From Arthrobacter alpinus (GTDB lineage Bacteria; Actinomycetota; Actinomycetes; Actinomycetales; Micrococcaceae): a stretch of 64,000 nucleotides of DNA. The translations under genes and the position numbers were made by a program. The notes under the pieces were generated by a model, which saw nothing but the letters and a program-made list of their open reading frames with translations, ran no database searches and had not been told where the DNA came from. This document shows positions 35,818 to 45,139 of the stretch, in pieces (within the stretch, counting starts at the first letter, position 1; each line of letters begins with the position of its first letter). The stretch is from positions 3,224,001-3,288,000 of the forward strand of contig NZ_CP012677.1 of assembly GCF_001294625.1 (NCBI RefSeq), in the 5' to 3' direction.

Positions 35818-37067
35818 GCCTCCCCGCCACCCGGACCAGCCCCCTGCGCTGGGGCGTGAACTACACGCCCAGCCAAAGCTGGTTCCATTCCTGGCAGGAC
35901 TTTGACATTGACGCTGTCCGGGCGGATCTGGAATCCATCGCTTCCCTCGGCTTGGACCATGTGCGCATCTTCCCGTTGTGGCCACTGCTGCAGCCCAACC
36001 GCACGCTGATCCGACCACAGGGTATCGCCGATGTGGGCCGCGTGGTGGATGCCGCCGCAGAGTTCGGCCTGGACGTGTCGGTGGACGGCTTGCAGGGCCA
36101 CCTCTCCAGTTTTGACTACTTGCCGTCCTGGGTCACCAGCTGGCACCGCCGCAACATCTTCACCGACCCGGAGGTGGTTGCCGCGGAGGCGCAGCTCATC
36201 ACGGCGTTGGCAACCGAGGTCTCCGCCCGCCCCAACGTCCTGGGCATGACGCTGGGCAACGAGACTAACCAGTTCGCGGTGGAACGGCATCCCGAACAGC
36301 ACGTGACCACGCCTGCGCAGATGGGCGAGTGGATATCGACACTGCTGGCCAGCGTACGGAACGTGTGGCCGGAGGGCATGCACCAGCACAGCTTCGACGA
36401 CAACGTCTGGTTTGTGGACAGCAGCCCCGTCACGCCCACCCACGCCGCCACCTTGGGCGATGTGACCACCGTGCACTCCTGGGTGTTTGTGGCCGTGGCC
36501 CACCTGTTCCCGCAAGGCCACCCCGCCCGGACGTTGTTTGCCGACTATCTGTTGCAGCTGGCCGCAGCCTACGCCGAAGACCCGCAGCGTCCCATCTGGC
36601 TGCAGGAAATTGGCGCACCGTACCCGGTGGTACCGTTTGATGGCGCGGCCGACTTCCTCGAGCAAAGCCTGCGTCCGGTGCTGGACACCCCGAACCTGTG
36701 GGGCGTGACCTGGTGGTGTTCGCACGACGTCAGCCGGAAGCTGGCCGACTTCCCCGAGCTGGAATACACGCTGGGGTTGCTGGATTCCGAGCGCAAGGTT
36801 AAGCCGGCCGGAAAGCGCTTGGCTGAGCTGATCGCGGCTGAAAAGGTCAACCCCACAGCCCCTGCCCAACGCTCCACGGCCGTGTCCTTTGACCCGGGAG
36901 ACCTCGCCACGGGGGTGGGCCGCTCGGTGGCGGACCCCGCAGGGGAGCTATTCAGGTCCTGGCTGGAACGCGCTGCCAGCGGGGAGAAGCCAACGCTTGT
37001 GCGTTCGGCAAAGACCGGCGACACCGCCTACCTGGCCGCGCGCGGGATCACGCAAGTGGTTTCCTAG
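35814..37067 (+). CDS. GH5-like glycoside hydrolase
   Basis: 417-aa TIM-barrel glycosidase of the cellulase/mannanase superfamily. The opening strand is LRWGVNYTPSQSWFHSW. Acid/base Glu150 lies in LGNETNQ and probable nucleophile Glu265 in LQEIGAP, with WWCSHD on a later strand. No signal peptide, so the substrate should be a short imported oligosaccharide. Translationally coupled to the GH38 alpha-mannosidase, suggesting joint breakdown of a mannose-containing glycan; the exact linkage is not known. Confidence 0.87.
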   Translation: MSLPATRTSPLRWGVNYTPSQSWFHSWQDFDIDAVRADLESIASLGLDHVRIFPLWPLLQPNRTLIRPQGIADVGRVVDAAAEFGLDVSVDGLQGHLSSFDYLPSWVTSWHRRNIFTDPEVVAAEAQLITALATEVSARPNVLGMTLGNETNQFAVERHPEQHVTTPAQMGEWISTLLASVRNVWPEGMHQHSFDDNVWFVDSSPVTPTHAATLGDVTTVHSWVFVAVAHLFPQGHPARTLFADYLLQLAAAYAEDPQRPIWLQEIGAPYPVVPFDGAADFLEQSLRPVLDTPNLWGVTWWCSHDVSRKLADFPELEYTLGLLDSERKVKPAGKRLAELIAAEKVNPTAPAQRSTAVSFDPGDLATGVGRSVADPAGELFRSWLERAASGEKPTLVRSAKTGDTAYLAARGITQVVS

Positions 37068-37089
37068 CATCTGGCGACGGGCAGCGTCC

Positions 37090-37171
37090 TGTTCTGCGCC
37101 ATGCCTGCGGCGAACACGGCGCATTTCACTGTTCTGCGCCATGCCCGCCGCGAATACGGCGCAGAACAGTG
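37090..37171. repeat. 34-nt direct repeats with a 14-bp hairpin
   Basis: Two copies of a 34-nt unit (37090-37123 and 37130-37163, three mismatches by eye), each containing ctgcgccatgcc. The second copy forms a perfect 14-bp stem with the sequence after it (37127-37140 with 37158-37171). It lies downstream of the GH5-like gene and could act as its terminator. Confidence 0.7.
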
Positions 37172-37302
37172 AACCCAGGACTCGGCCCATACCCTAGCCG
37201 CCACCCCCACCGGCGCGTAGCATCGAGGCAACAGCTTGGGTTTCACCTCCGCGTGCCGGATCCCCCACTTTCCTTGGCGCTTCCGGCGGAAATGAGGAAA
37301 TC

Positions 37303-39264
37303 ATGGGAATCAACACGGGCACGTCCGCCGCCCCGGAAACAACCGTCACCGCCGCAGACGCGCGGAACGCCGCCGAGGCAGCCCGGGAAACGGCTTGGGA
37401 GCGGCCAAGCTTTGCCAAGGGCCTGTATCTGGGCGCATTTGATGTGAGCCTGATCCACCCTCACCCGGAACCGTCGGCCGTCGAAAGTGAGCGTGGCGAC
37501 GCCTTCCTAGCCGAAGTGGACGCCTACGCCAGGACCCTTGACGGCGCCCGCATTGAGCGTGAGGATCAAATCCCCGACGAGTATTTGGCCGGGCTGGCAA
37601 AGTTGGGCGTCTTCGGCATGAAGATCCCGCAGGAATATGGCGGGCTGGGCCTGAACCTGAGCTACTACGGGCGGGCCCTGGCCATCCTTGGCAGCGTACA
37701 CCCGGCTTTCGGCGCCCTGGTTTCGGCCCACCAGTCCATTGGCGTCCCGGAACCGGTGAAGGTGTTTGGCACTCCGGAACAAAAGCAGCGGTACCTTCCC
37801 CGGTGCGCCGCGGGCGCAGTCACCGCATTCTTGCTGACCGAGCCCGACGTAGGCTCCGACCCCGCGCGCATGGCCTGTGCCGCCGTGCCCAGCGAAGACG
37901 GTTCCGAGTACGTCCTGGACGGTGTGAAACTGTGGACCACCAATGGTGTGATCGCCGAACTGGTGGTGGTCATGGCCGTGGTGCCCTCCCGCGGGATCGA
38001 CACGCAGGGCCGCAAGACCGGCGGCATCACCGCCTTTGTGGTGGAGGCCGACTCCCCCGGCATCACGGTGGAGCACCGCAACAAGTTCATGGGCCTGCGC
38101 GGCATTGAAAACGGTGTGACACGCTTCCACCAGGTGCGGGTTCCCGCGGAGAGCCGGCTGGGGAGGGAGGGGCAGGGCCTGAAGATCGCCCTGACCACCT
38201 TGAACACCGGCCGCCTGTCCATCCCGGCCATGGCGGCCGGAGCTGGCAAGTGGTCGTTGAAGATCGCCCGTGAATGGTCCGCCGCGCGCACCCAATGGGG
38301 ACTGCCGGTGGGCGAGCACCAGGCCGTGGGCAAAAAACTGGCGTTCATGGCCGCCACCACCTTCGCGTTGGAGGCGGTGTTTGAGTTGTCGGCAGCCCTG
38401 GCCGACGCCGGCATGAAGGACGTGAGGATCGAGGCGGCGCTGGCCAAACTGTGGTCCTCGGAAATGTCCTACAAGTGTGCCGACGAGCTGGTGCAGATCC
38501 GCGGCGGGCGCGGCTATGAGACCGCAGAATCCCTGGCCGCACGCGGTGAGCGTGCGGTCCCAGCGGAACAACTCCTGCGGGATTTACGCATCAACAGGAT
38601 ATTCGAGGGTTCCACCGAGATCATGCATCTGCTGATTGCCCGGGAGGCTGTGGACGCGCACCTGGCGGCGGCGGGAGACCTTGCCTCTACCACCGCCACT
38701 CTGCCGCAAAAGGGCAAGGCTGCCTTTTCTGCCAGCGGCTTCTATGCCAAGTGGTTGCCGCACCTGGTGGTGGGCAAGGGCCTGGACCCGCGCTCCTACA
38801 ATGAGTTTGGGCCGCTCGGTAAGCATCTGCGGTTTGTGGAGCGTGAATCCCGCAAACTGGCCCGTCAAACGTTCTACGGCATGAGTCGGTGGCAGGGGCG
38901 GCTGGAATACAAGCAGGCCTTTCTCGGACGAATCGTGGACATTGGCGCTGAACTCTTCGCCATTTCCGCGTGCTGTTCCAGGGCCGAGATGCTCCGGCTC
39001 AAGGACCCCACTCAGGGAAGGGGGGCACAAAAACTGGCAAACTCCTTCGCTGACCAGTCCCGTCTGCGCGTTCAGGCCCTGTTCAACGAGCTTTGGCACA
39101 ACACCGATGACGCCGACCTGACACTGTCCAAAGCCCTCCTCCAGGGCGACTTCGCCTGGCTGGAGGAGGGCATCATCGACATCTCCGAGGGCACGGGCCC
39201 GTGGATTGCCGACGCCACCCCCGGCCCGTCGCAGCAGGAGGACCAACACCGAAAGTACCGGTAA
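37303..39264 (+). CDS. Acyl-CoA dehydrogenase
   Basis: 653-aa FAD enzyme of fatty-acid beta-oxidation, with an N-terminal extension and an added C-terminal helical domain of about 180 residues, as in very-long-chain/ACAD9-type members. FLLTEPDVGSDPARM and LWTTNG bind FAD, and RINRIFEGSTEIM carries the flavin-side conserved region with Glu435. ATG 37303. Single gene, no ETF genes in the window. Confidence 0.93.
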   Translation: MGINTGTSAAPETTVTAADARNAAEAARETAWERPSFAKGLYLGAFDVSLIHPHPEPSAVESERGDAFLAEVDAYARTLDGARIEREDQIPDEYLAGLAKLGVFGMKIPQEYGGLGLNLSYYGRALAILGSVHPAFGALVSAHQSIGVPEPVKVFGTPEQKQRYLPRCAAGAVTAFLLTEPDVGSDPARMACAAVPSEDGSEYVLDGVKLWTTNGVIAELVVVMAVVPSRGIDTQGRKTGGITAFVVEADSPGITVEHRNKFMGLRGIENGVTRFHQVRVPAESRLGREGQGLKIALTTLNTGRLSIPAMAAGAGKWSLKIAREWSAARTQWGLPVGEHQAVGKKLAFMAATTFALEAVFELSAALADAGMKDVRIEAALAKLWSSEMSYKCADELVQIRGGRGYETAESLAARGERAVPAEQLLRDLRINRIFEGSTEIMHLLIAREAVDAHLAAAGDLASTTATLPQKGKAAFSASGFYAKWLPHLVVGKGLDPRSYNEFGPLGKHLRFVERESRKLARQTFYGMSRWQGRLEYKQAFLGRIVDIGAELFAISACCSRAEMLRLKDPTQGRGAQKLANSFADQSRLRVQALFNELWHNTDDADLTLSKALLQGDFAWLEEGIIDISEGTGPWIADATPGPSQQEDQHRKYR

Positions 39265-39303
39265 AACAAAACCGGTGGTTATGGGGTCTTGGTACCTGAG
39301 GTC

Positions 39304-39729
39304 TTAGCCTTCGGTCTTGACGATGTACACGTCGCACGGTGCATTGTGGGAGATGGCGTTTGCCACGGACCCCAGCACACGCTTAAGCCCCTGCATGCGT
39401 ACGTTGCCAACAACGATGAGGCTGGCGCCAAGCTTGGTGGCTTCCTCCAAGATGACATCGGCGGGCTTTCCCAACGCCGAAGAGTACTCGGTCTTCACAC
39501 CGCTTTTCTTCAATTCCTCCGCCACGCGCTGGGCAACGCGCTCAGCCTCGTCGGCGGTGGAGAGGAACCACTCGTCGTTGCCGATCTCAACCTTTTCGGT
39601 CCGGTCCTCACCGAACGCCGTCACCACGCGCAAGGTGGCGCCCATGGCCTTGGCCAGCTCGGCTGCAACACGGGCAGCCTTCATCGAAGTGGAGTTGCCG
39701 TCGACACCGACGATAATAAGTCCCGCCAT
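39304..39729 (-). CDS. Universal stress protein (UspA family)
   Basis: 141-aa single-domain Usp. It opens AGLIIVGVDGNSTSMKAARVA, and its ATP-binding-type G-x2-G-x9-G region is only partly kept (VVGNVRMQGLKRVLGSVANA). ATG 39729. It is convergent with the acyl-CoA dehydrogenase gene. Confidence 0.93.
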   Translation of the reverse strand: MAGLIIVGVDGNSTSMKAARVAAELAKAMGATLRVVTAFGEDRTEKVEIGNDEWFLSTADEAERVAQRVAEELKKSGVKTEYSSALGKPADVILEEATKLGASLIVVGNVRMQGLKRVLGSVANAISHNAPCDVYIVKTEG

Positions 39730-39833
39730 TTTTACATCCTTAGTTGTGGTTCCTGCACGTTTGCTACTTATTTACTACCTTAGTCACAGAATCTAGCATT
39801 TCCACCGATTGGTGTGGCATCTAACCACGCCTG

Positions 39834-42686
39834 TTACGTGCGGGTGATTTCCGCAAATAGTTCAAGGACGTGCTGGTAGCCCTCCCCTGTTGCCCGAGTC
39901 ATGCCCAACTCGCAGGTCCTGTTGCAGGAGGCATGGGCAGTGGCTCCCATGCCGGAAACCTCCTGCGCCTGCACGGCTGTGGCCGACGCCGTCAGCTCCG
40001 GGTGCAGCATTCCCCTGTCCCCGGCAAAGCCGCAGCAGCCCCACGATTCCGGGATGTGCACGGTTTTCGCCACTGCGGTCGCCACCTTCTCCAACGCCGG
40101 GTTCAGCCCCATCCGTGTTGAGGAACACGTGGGGTGCAGTGCCAGCGATTCACGGCGCACCCAACCCTCCCCCAACAAAGGCAGGAGTCGCTCAGCCGTG
40201 AACTGCACAGCATCCACCACGCGCAGCGGCTTGTTCCCCGGCAACGGCACCTGGGATTCAAGGGTGTGGAGCAGCCCCTCCGTGCAGCTTGACGCGTCGC
40301 AAATGATCTCCAGCTCGCCATCGCGGGTGGCCGAACGCAGCAATCTCAAAGTCCGCGCATGCATGTCTGCCAGCCCGGCTTCCATGCCCTTGGAGGACCA
40401 GGGCGTGCCACAACACGTACCGTCGATGCCCTCCGGCACCAGCAGCTCAATCCCGGCCCGCTCACACAACTGCTCAAAGCTGGCCTGCACACCGGGCCCG
40501 GAGACCGGGCCGAACATGGTGTTCACGCAGGCAGGAAAATACACGGCCGCCGGTTCCCCCGAAGGTGCCGGACGGCGTCGTGCCTTCCCTCCCTGAGGAA
40601 GCTCGGAGGAGTACAGCGGCAGGGTGTCCTTGCCCAGCATCTTCCGGGCCAGACTGTTCACCGGAAGGACGACGCCGGAGGGCACTTTTGCTGCCATGTT
40701 CAGTGCCAGCCCGGCCCCGTTCGTCACAGCACCCCAATGGCTGGCCGCCGCCGCCCAGACACCGTTTTCCAGCTTGCCGGCTGCGTCCGCGCGCAACGCC
40801 TTGACGAGGTTGCCGGTGTTGATGTCCACGGGGCAGGCGGTCTGGCACATGCCATCCACGGCGCAGGTGTCCACGGCGTCGTAGTTGTAGTCCTTTTCCA
40901 GGGCGTCGGCGAGCGCCAGATCACCGACGGCACGGGCCGCCTGGGTGGCGCGCAGGGTCACGATGCGTTGGCGCGGGGTCAGTGTGATGTCCTTGCTGGG
41001 GCAGACGGGTTCGCAGTAGCCGCAGGAGACGCAGCGGTCCACCTCGGCGTCCACCGCCGGCGGGGCGGCCTTGATGTGGCGTAGGTGAGCGGTGGGGTCA
41101 TCATCGAGCAGGACGCCGGGATTGAGCATTCCCGGGGGATCAAAAAGAGCCTTAATCCGGCGCATGACCTCGTAGAGGCCGTCCCCGTATTGGCGCCGCA
41201 CGAACGGGGCCATGACGCGCCCGGTGCCGTGTTCGGCCTTCAGCGAGCCGCCTTCTCCGAGCACCAGCTCCACCATGTCCTCGGTGAACGCGCTGTAACG
41301 CTCAAGCTCGTCCGGGCTGGCGAACTTGTCGGTGAGCATGAAGTGAATGTTGCCGTCCTTGGCGTGGCCAAAGATCACCGAATTCTCGTATTTGTACTTC
41401 TCAAACAAGGTGCCCAGTGCCAGGCAGGTGCGTGCCAGGACCGGTATCGGCACCACCACGTCCTCCAGCAGGGCGGTGGTGCCCTGGGGGCGGGCGCCGG
41501 CCACCGAGGTGTACAGGCCCTTGCGCAGGTGCCATAGCTCGGCACGGACGGTGGCGTCGGTGCTGAAGTGGGCGGGCGCATCCAATCCCAGCGTGCCGGC
41601 CAGCGCGGCAGCCTTTTCCTGCTGGTCCGCCAGCTCAGCGGCGTTGTGAGCTTGGTACTCCACCAGCAGCGCGGCATGGTTTTCCACGTGCAGGTCCCGC
41701 ACGACGCCGGGAACCTGGCTCAGCCCCTGCCCCACCTTCAGCGAGAGCGCGTCCATGAGTTCGACCGTGGCCGCGCCGCTGTCCACCAGTTCGACCAGGG
41801 CGTTGTTGGCGGCCTCCAGGGTTGGGAAGACCAGCAGCCCCGAGGTGGCGTGGGCCAGGCGGGGCACCGTGCCGAACACGGCCTCGGCGACGAACCCCAG
41901 CGTCCCCTCGCTACCCACCATCAAGTGCGCCAGGATCTCCGCGGGGCTCTCGAAGTCCAGCAGCGAGTTCAGGCCGTAGCCCATGGTGTTCTTCATGGAG
42001 AACTGGTGCAAGATGGTGCGCCGGAACCCCTCATTGGCCAGGACCTGCCCGCGCAGTTCCAGGAGCCCGGTAAAGATGTCCGGTTCCAGGGCGGCCAGGC
42101 GGGCGTCGGCGTCGGGCGCCCCCGTGTCGATGATGGTCCCGCTGGGCAGCACCACGGTGAGGGATTCCAGGGTTTGGTAAGCGTTGTCGGTGATGCCGCA
42201 GGCCATGCCGGAGGAGTTGTTCGCCACCACCCCGCCGATGGTGGCAGCCGACTCACTCGCCGGATCCGGGCCAAACTTGCGCCCGTGCCGCAGCAGCCTG
42301 GCGTTGAGGTCCCGGACGGTGACCCCGGGCTGGACGCGGACGCCGCCGCCGCCGTCGAGCACCTCGATGCGCCGGAAGTTCCTGCGCACATCCACCAGCA
42401 GCCCGTCGGTGACGCCCTGTCCACTGAGGCTGGTGCCGCCGGACCGCAAGGTCAGGGGCATCCGTTGGGCAGCACAGGCAACCAGCAGCTTCGCCACCTC
42501 CTGCGCCGTGCCCGGAACCGCCACCGCTTGGGGGATCAGTAGGAAGTGGGAAGCGTCGTGGGCGTTGGCATGCAGGTCAAGGGCCCTGGTCTTCAGCTGC
42601 CCGGGCAGGGCCATGGCCGCCTGAAACTGCGCCAGGGCCTTATTTTCTTCGGTGCCCGCACCCGCTGGCTGATTGTTCGCTGCCAT
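39834..42686 (-). CDS. FAD-linked oxidase and Fe-S protein fusion (GlcD-GlcF type)
   Basis: 950-aa fusion. Residues about 30-540 are a VAO-type FAD domain (LRSGGTSLSGQGVTDGLLVD; substrate end EHGTGRVMAPF). Then two 4Fe-4S motifs CVSCGYCEPVCPSK and CAVDGMCQTACPVD, then two CCG domains (TCCGTPWSSKGM, WGCCGFAGDRGM). This layout is that of D-lactate or D-2-hydroxyacid dehydrogenases (Dld-II/YdiJ-like) feeding electrons to quinones. ATG 42686 has AAGGGA upstream. Substrate inferred, not proved. Confidence 0.93.
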   Translation of the reverse strand: MAANNQPAGAGTEENKALAQFQAAMALPGQLKTRALDLHANAHDASHFLLIPQAVAVPGTAQEVAKLLVACAAQRMPLTLRSGGTSLSGQGVTDGLLVDVRRNFRRIEVLDGGGGVRVQPGVTVRDLNARLLRHGRKFGPDPASESAATIGGVVANNSSGMACGITDNAYQTLESLTVVLPSGTIIDTGAPDADARLAALEPDIFTGLLELRGQVLANEGFRRTILHQFSMKNTMGYGLNSLLDFESPAEILAHLMVGSEGTLGFVAEAVFGTVPRLAHATSGLLVFPTLEAANNALVELVDSGAATVELMDALSLKVGQGLSQVPGVVRDLHVENHAALLVEYQAHNAAELADQQEKAAALAGTLGLDAPAHFSTDATVRAELWHLRKGLYTSVAGARPQGTTALLEDVVVPIPVLARTCLALGTLFEKYKYENSVIFGHAKDGNIHFMLTDKFASPDELERYSAFTEDMVELVLGEGGSLKAEHGTGRVMAPFVRRQYGDGLYEVMRRIKALFDPPGMLNPGVLLDDDPTAHLRHIKAAPPAVDAEVDRCVSCGYCEPVCPSKDITLTPRQRIVTLRATQAARAVGDLALADALEKDYNYDAVDTCAVDGMCQTACPVDINTGNLVKALRADAAGKLENGVWAAAASHWGAVTNGAGLALNMAAKVPSGVVLPVNSLARKMLGKDTLPLYSSELPQGGKARRRPAPSGEPAAVYFPACVNTMFGPVSGPGVQASFEQLCERAGIELLVPEGIDGTCCGTPWSSKGMEAGLADMHARTLRLLRSATRDGELEIICDASSCTEGLLHTLESQVPLPGNKPLRVVDAVQFTAERLLPLLGEGWVRRESLALHPTCSSTRMGLNPALEKVATAVAKTVHIPESWGCCGFAGDRGMLHPELTASATAVQAQEVSGMGATAHASCNRTCELGMTRATGEGYQHVLELFAEITRT

Positions 42687-42878
42687 GCCATTTCCCTTCG
42701 TCGGCACAGTCTCCACGGCCGTCGCCACGGTCTGGACGTGCCTGTGCACCGCACCCTAGCTTCTGAACTCCCTCTGAAGTGTACGCACTGGCTTTGCGCA
42801 CCTGCACGGATGTCCACCAGGAGAGCCCCATCACGTCTAGGCTAGCTGGAGAGTACTCAAGCCACCTCAAGGAGTCCC

Positions 42879-43346
42879 ATGAACATTCCAACAGCCGATC
42901 TTTACGATGAACGTGGTGCCGAACTGGCATCGGTGTCCGTGCAGTTCAGGAACTTTGGCGCGGTTGAGTCCTTCAGCGGCCCGGCCCGCACTGTCAGCTG
43001 TTTTCAGGACAATGCGCTGCTGAAGGCCGTGTTGGGCACACCGGGAAACGGTGCGGTGTTGGTGGTCGACGGCGGCGGCTCGCTGGAGACTGCCCTAATG
43101 GGGGACATGATTGCCGCCTCCGCCGTGGAAAATGGCTGGTCGGGGGTCATCATCAACGGTGCCGTCCGCGACAGCGTGGCCTTGGGGAGCTTGGCCCTGG
43201 GCGTCAAGGCACTCGGGACCAACCCTGTGAAGAGTTCCAAAAATGGCACCGGGGAGACGGATGCGCCGCTGCACCTGGGCTCAGTGGAAATACACCCCGG
43301 GGTCATGGTTTACGCAGATTCAGATGGCATCCTCGTCGAAAGGTGA
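42879..43346 (+). CDS. rraA: RraA-family protein
   Basis: 155 aa: NIPTADLYDERGAELASVSV at the start, then LGTPGNGAVLVVDGGGSLETAL, and GVIINGAVRDS with the conserved G-x-RD motif. Family members either inhibit RNase E or act as 4-hydroxy-4-methyl-2-oxoglutarate/oxaloacetate aldolases; the fold is the same. ATG 42879 with AAGGAG upstream. It marks the left edge of the accessory segment. Confidence 0.93.
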   Translation: MNIPTADLYDERGAELASVSVQFRNFGAVESFSGPARTVSCFQDNALLKAVLGTPGNGAVLVVDGGGSLETALMGDMIAASAVENGWSGVIINGAVRDSVALGSLALGVKALGTNPVKSSKNGTGETDAPLHLGSVEIHPGVMVYADSDGILVER

Positions 43347-43572
43347 GGTGTTGCGAGAGGAACATCCATGGCTGAAAATCCCGTGCGGCGTGCCAGGCAC
43401 GGATGGTCGTCATGAATCCCCCCACGAACAAAACCGCGCATCCACCCCGTTGGAGCTCCTTTTTGGCCTGAGATTCGCCATCGCCTGCGGAGTTGCTGCC
43501 GGGCTGCTCAGCTTCACTTTCTCCTGGTTTGCCGGCGCCTACGACATTCTCAACAGTGCGCTGCACAGAATT

Positions 43573-43938
43573 TCAGGGGTTGTCGTGGCTTACGTCCGGC
43601 AGCTTCCCGCGTTCAAGGGCTCGGTAGACGGTGAAGCGTCCGGTGTTAAACAGCTCGGCTTTGCTGTGTTCCTCGGCGGCGTGCAGTTCGAGGAGGTGGT
43701 TATCATGCCCATTGTGTCGGTGGGATTATTGACGGAGCCACCAATGCTGAATTTGACGTTGCGGCCGGCGGGGTCAGCCACAATTTCATGGGTATCTGTG
43801 CCGGACCGGGCCAGGCGGTCAAGCCCGGTGACGACGAATTTTATCCCCTTCCCGGCACGCGGCTAGGGCATCGCGCTGTGCTGTGAGGTCTTGCGCCTCG
43901 GTGGACCCGCTGGCGTAGCCGATCAATATTTTGGGCAT
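43573..43938 (-). pseudogene. Serine recombinase (resolvase) remnant
   Basis: Reading from ATG 43938: MPKILIGYASGSTEAQDLTA, then a frame change at a T4 run (43839-43842), then FVVTGLDRLARSGTDTHEIV and VKFSIGGSVNNPTDTMGM, then a second break, then LELHAAEEHSKAELFNTG and FTVYRALERGKL. These are the N-terminal, catalytic-core and helix-turn-helix parts of a Tn3/Hin-type resolvase. The catalytic Ser region (usually YxRxS) reads GYASGST, and the long central helix is missing. Clearly non-functional. Confidence 0.85.
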
Positions 43939-44334
43939 GAAGAAGAGTGTTTCCTATGAGGCGCGCGTCACCGGTCAAGTCACCGGACAGGTCTTCTTGG
44001 ACGGCATCGACCCAGGGCTCCCACCAACCCTTGTCATTTTCAGAAGCCGGCTGCACAGCCCAGAGGCTTCCGTATGGGGAACCCCTTGCGGGAAGCTCTT
44101 ATGACTGATTCGGACCAGGCATTATTGCGGGCAGCACCCCTGCATCAACCCACTGGTGACGACCTCTATCCGCATTGCCTCAATGCCTAGCGCCGATCTG
44201 TCCTCACCGACTCTCAACTACCGCTTTCTAACCCAAAAGTGCGGCGCTCGAGTAGTCGTTGGGTGTGGCAAAGGCTCCTTCAGAGATGGGAGAGGATAAA
44301 CCGCATTCAGCTGCCCCCTCCCATTACTTGTGGT
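43939..44334. other. Region without recognisable gene
   Basis: About 400 nt upstream of the resolvase remnant. No open frame here shows a recognisable family, and nothing structural was seen. Probably decayed mobile DNA. Confidence 0.4.
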
Positions 44335-45066
44335 TTAGTTGTCTAGTGAAGCCGCCGAATGAATGGCATTGGCGAGGTCGAGGGGTCGACTCCACATAGG
44401 CCAGTGCCCTGTGGGGAGATCGATGCTGTCGAGGCGTTCGAGGTTCGCGACTTCGGCAAACATGGGATGGCCTGCTTGGACCAGCTCCATCACCTGTTTG
44501 CTTGAGATCGAGCAGCACACCAGGGTGGCCGGGATGCTGCTGCGGGCCTCGTTGGTGAGCTCGACGGGCTGACGAAGCACTGGGCCGGGCTCAGGGACGG
44601 CAAAAGCCCGAAAACGTTCGAGGACCTCTGCGCTCAGACCTTCGAGACTCGCCTGTTGGGCGAGCACATCGAACGGCGGCAGCGGCAGCTCATTCACCTC
44701 AACGGAGAAATCGGGAGCGGAGACATTGCCCGCCGCCACAGGGCCGGAGTCGACCCAAATTACCCGGTGGACAAGCTCAGGGTGCCGGTCCATGACGAGG
44801 CTGACGGGGGCGTTGGCCCCGCTGTGGGCGACGAGAATCACGGGCTGATCTCCTTGTTGAGAAATGACGCCCAGGATCGCTTCCGCCTGGTCATCGAGAG
44901 TCTTCGTCGCACGTGCAGGATCGTCCGCGTCGAGACCAGGCAGTGTCATAGCGATTGCATTGGAGTGGTCGGTTTTCAAGTGCTCAAGGACTTCATCCCA
45001 CGCCCAGGCCCCCAGCCAGTGGCCGGCGATGAGAATGATGCTTGGGCTGCGCTTAGTATTTGTCAT
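44335..45066 (-). CDS. Alpha/beta hydrolase
   Basis: 243 aa. Oxyanion start LIAGHWLGAWAWDEV, nucleophile elbow VAHSGANAP, and a C-terminal catalytic His in LPTGHWPMW. No signal peptide. It is divergent from a WYL-type regulator gene that carries a stop codon, an arrangement often seen where the regulator controls the hydrolase. Substrate unknown. Confidence 0.9.
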   Translation of the reverse strand: MTNTKRSPSIILIAGHWLGAWAWDEVLEHLKTDHSNAIAMTLPGLDADDPARATKTLDDQAEAILGVISQQGDQPVILVAHSGANAPVSLVMDRHPELVHRVIWVDSGPVAAGNVSAPDFSVEVNELPLPPFDVLAQQASLEGLSAEVLERFRAFAVPEPGPVLRQPVELTNEARSSIPATLVCCSISSKQVMELVQAGHPMFAEVANLERLDSIDLPTGHWPMWSRPLDLANAIHSAASLDN

Positions 45067-45139
45067 GTCACAACTCTTGCAGGCCCTTCGGACAAGGGTG
45101 TGTCACTATTTATGTCATGAATTCATTTGGGCCTGAACT

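Noticed and set aside
35469..36869. Long minus-strand open frame (466 codons)
   Set aside because: Antisense to the glycosidase pair; no domain.
41568..42542. Plus-strand open frame (324 codons)
   Set aside because: Antisense to the FAD/Fe-S fusion; no recognisable motif.
43347..43572. Possible membrane-protein frame after rraA (LLFGLRFAIACGVAAGLL)
   Set aside because: No credible start codon or family, and it runs into the antisense of the resolvase remnant.
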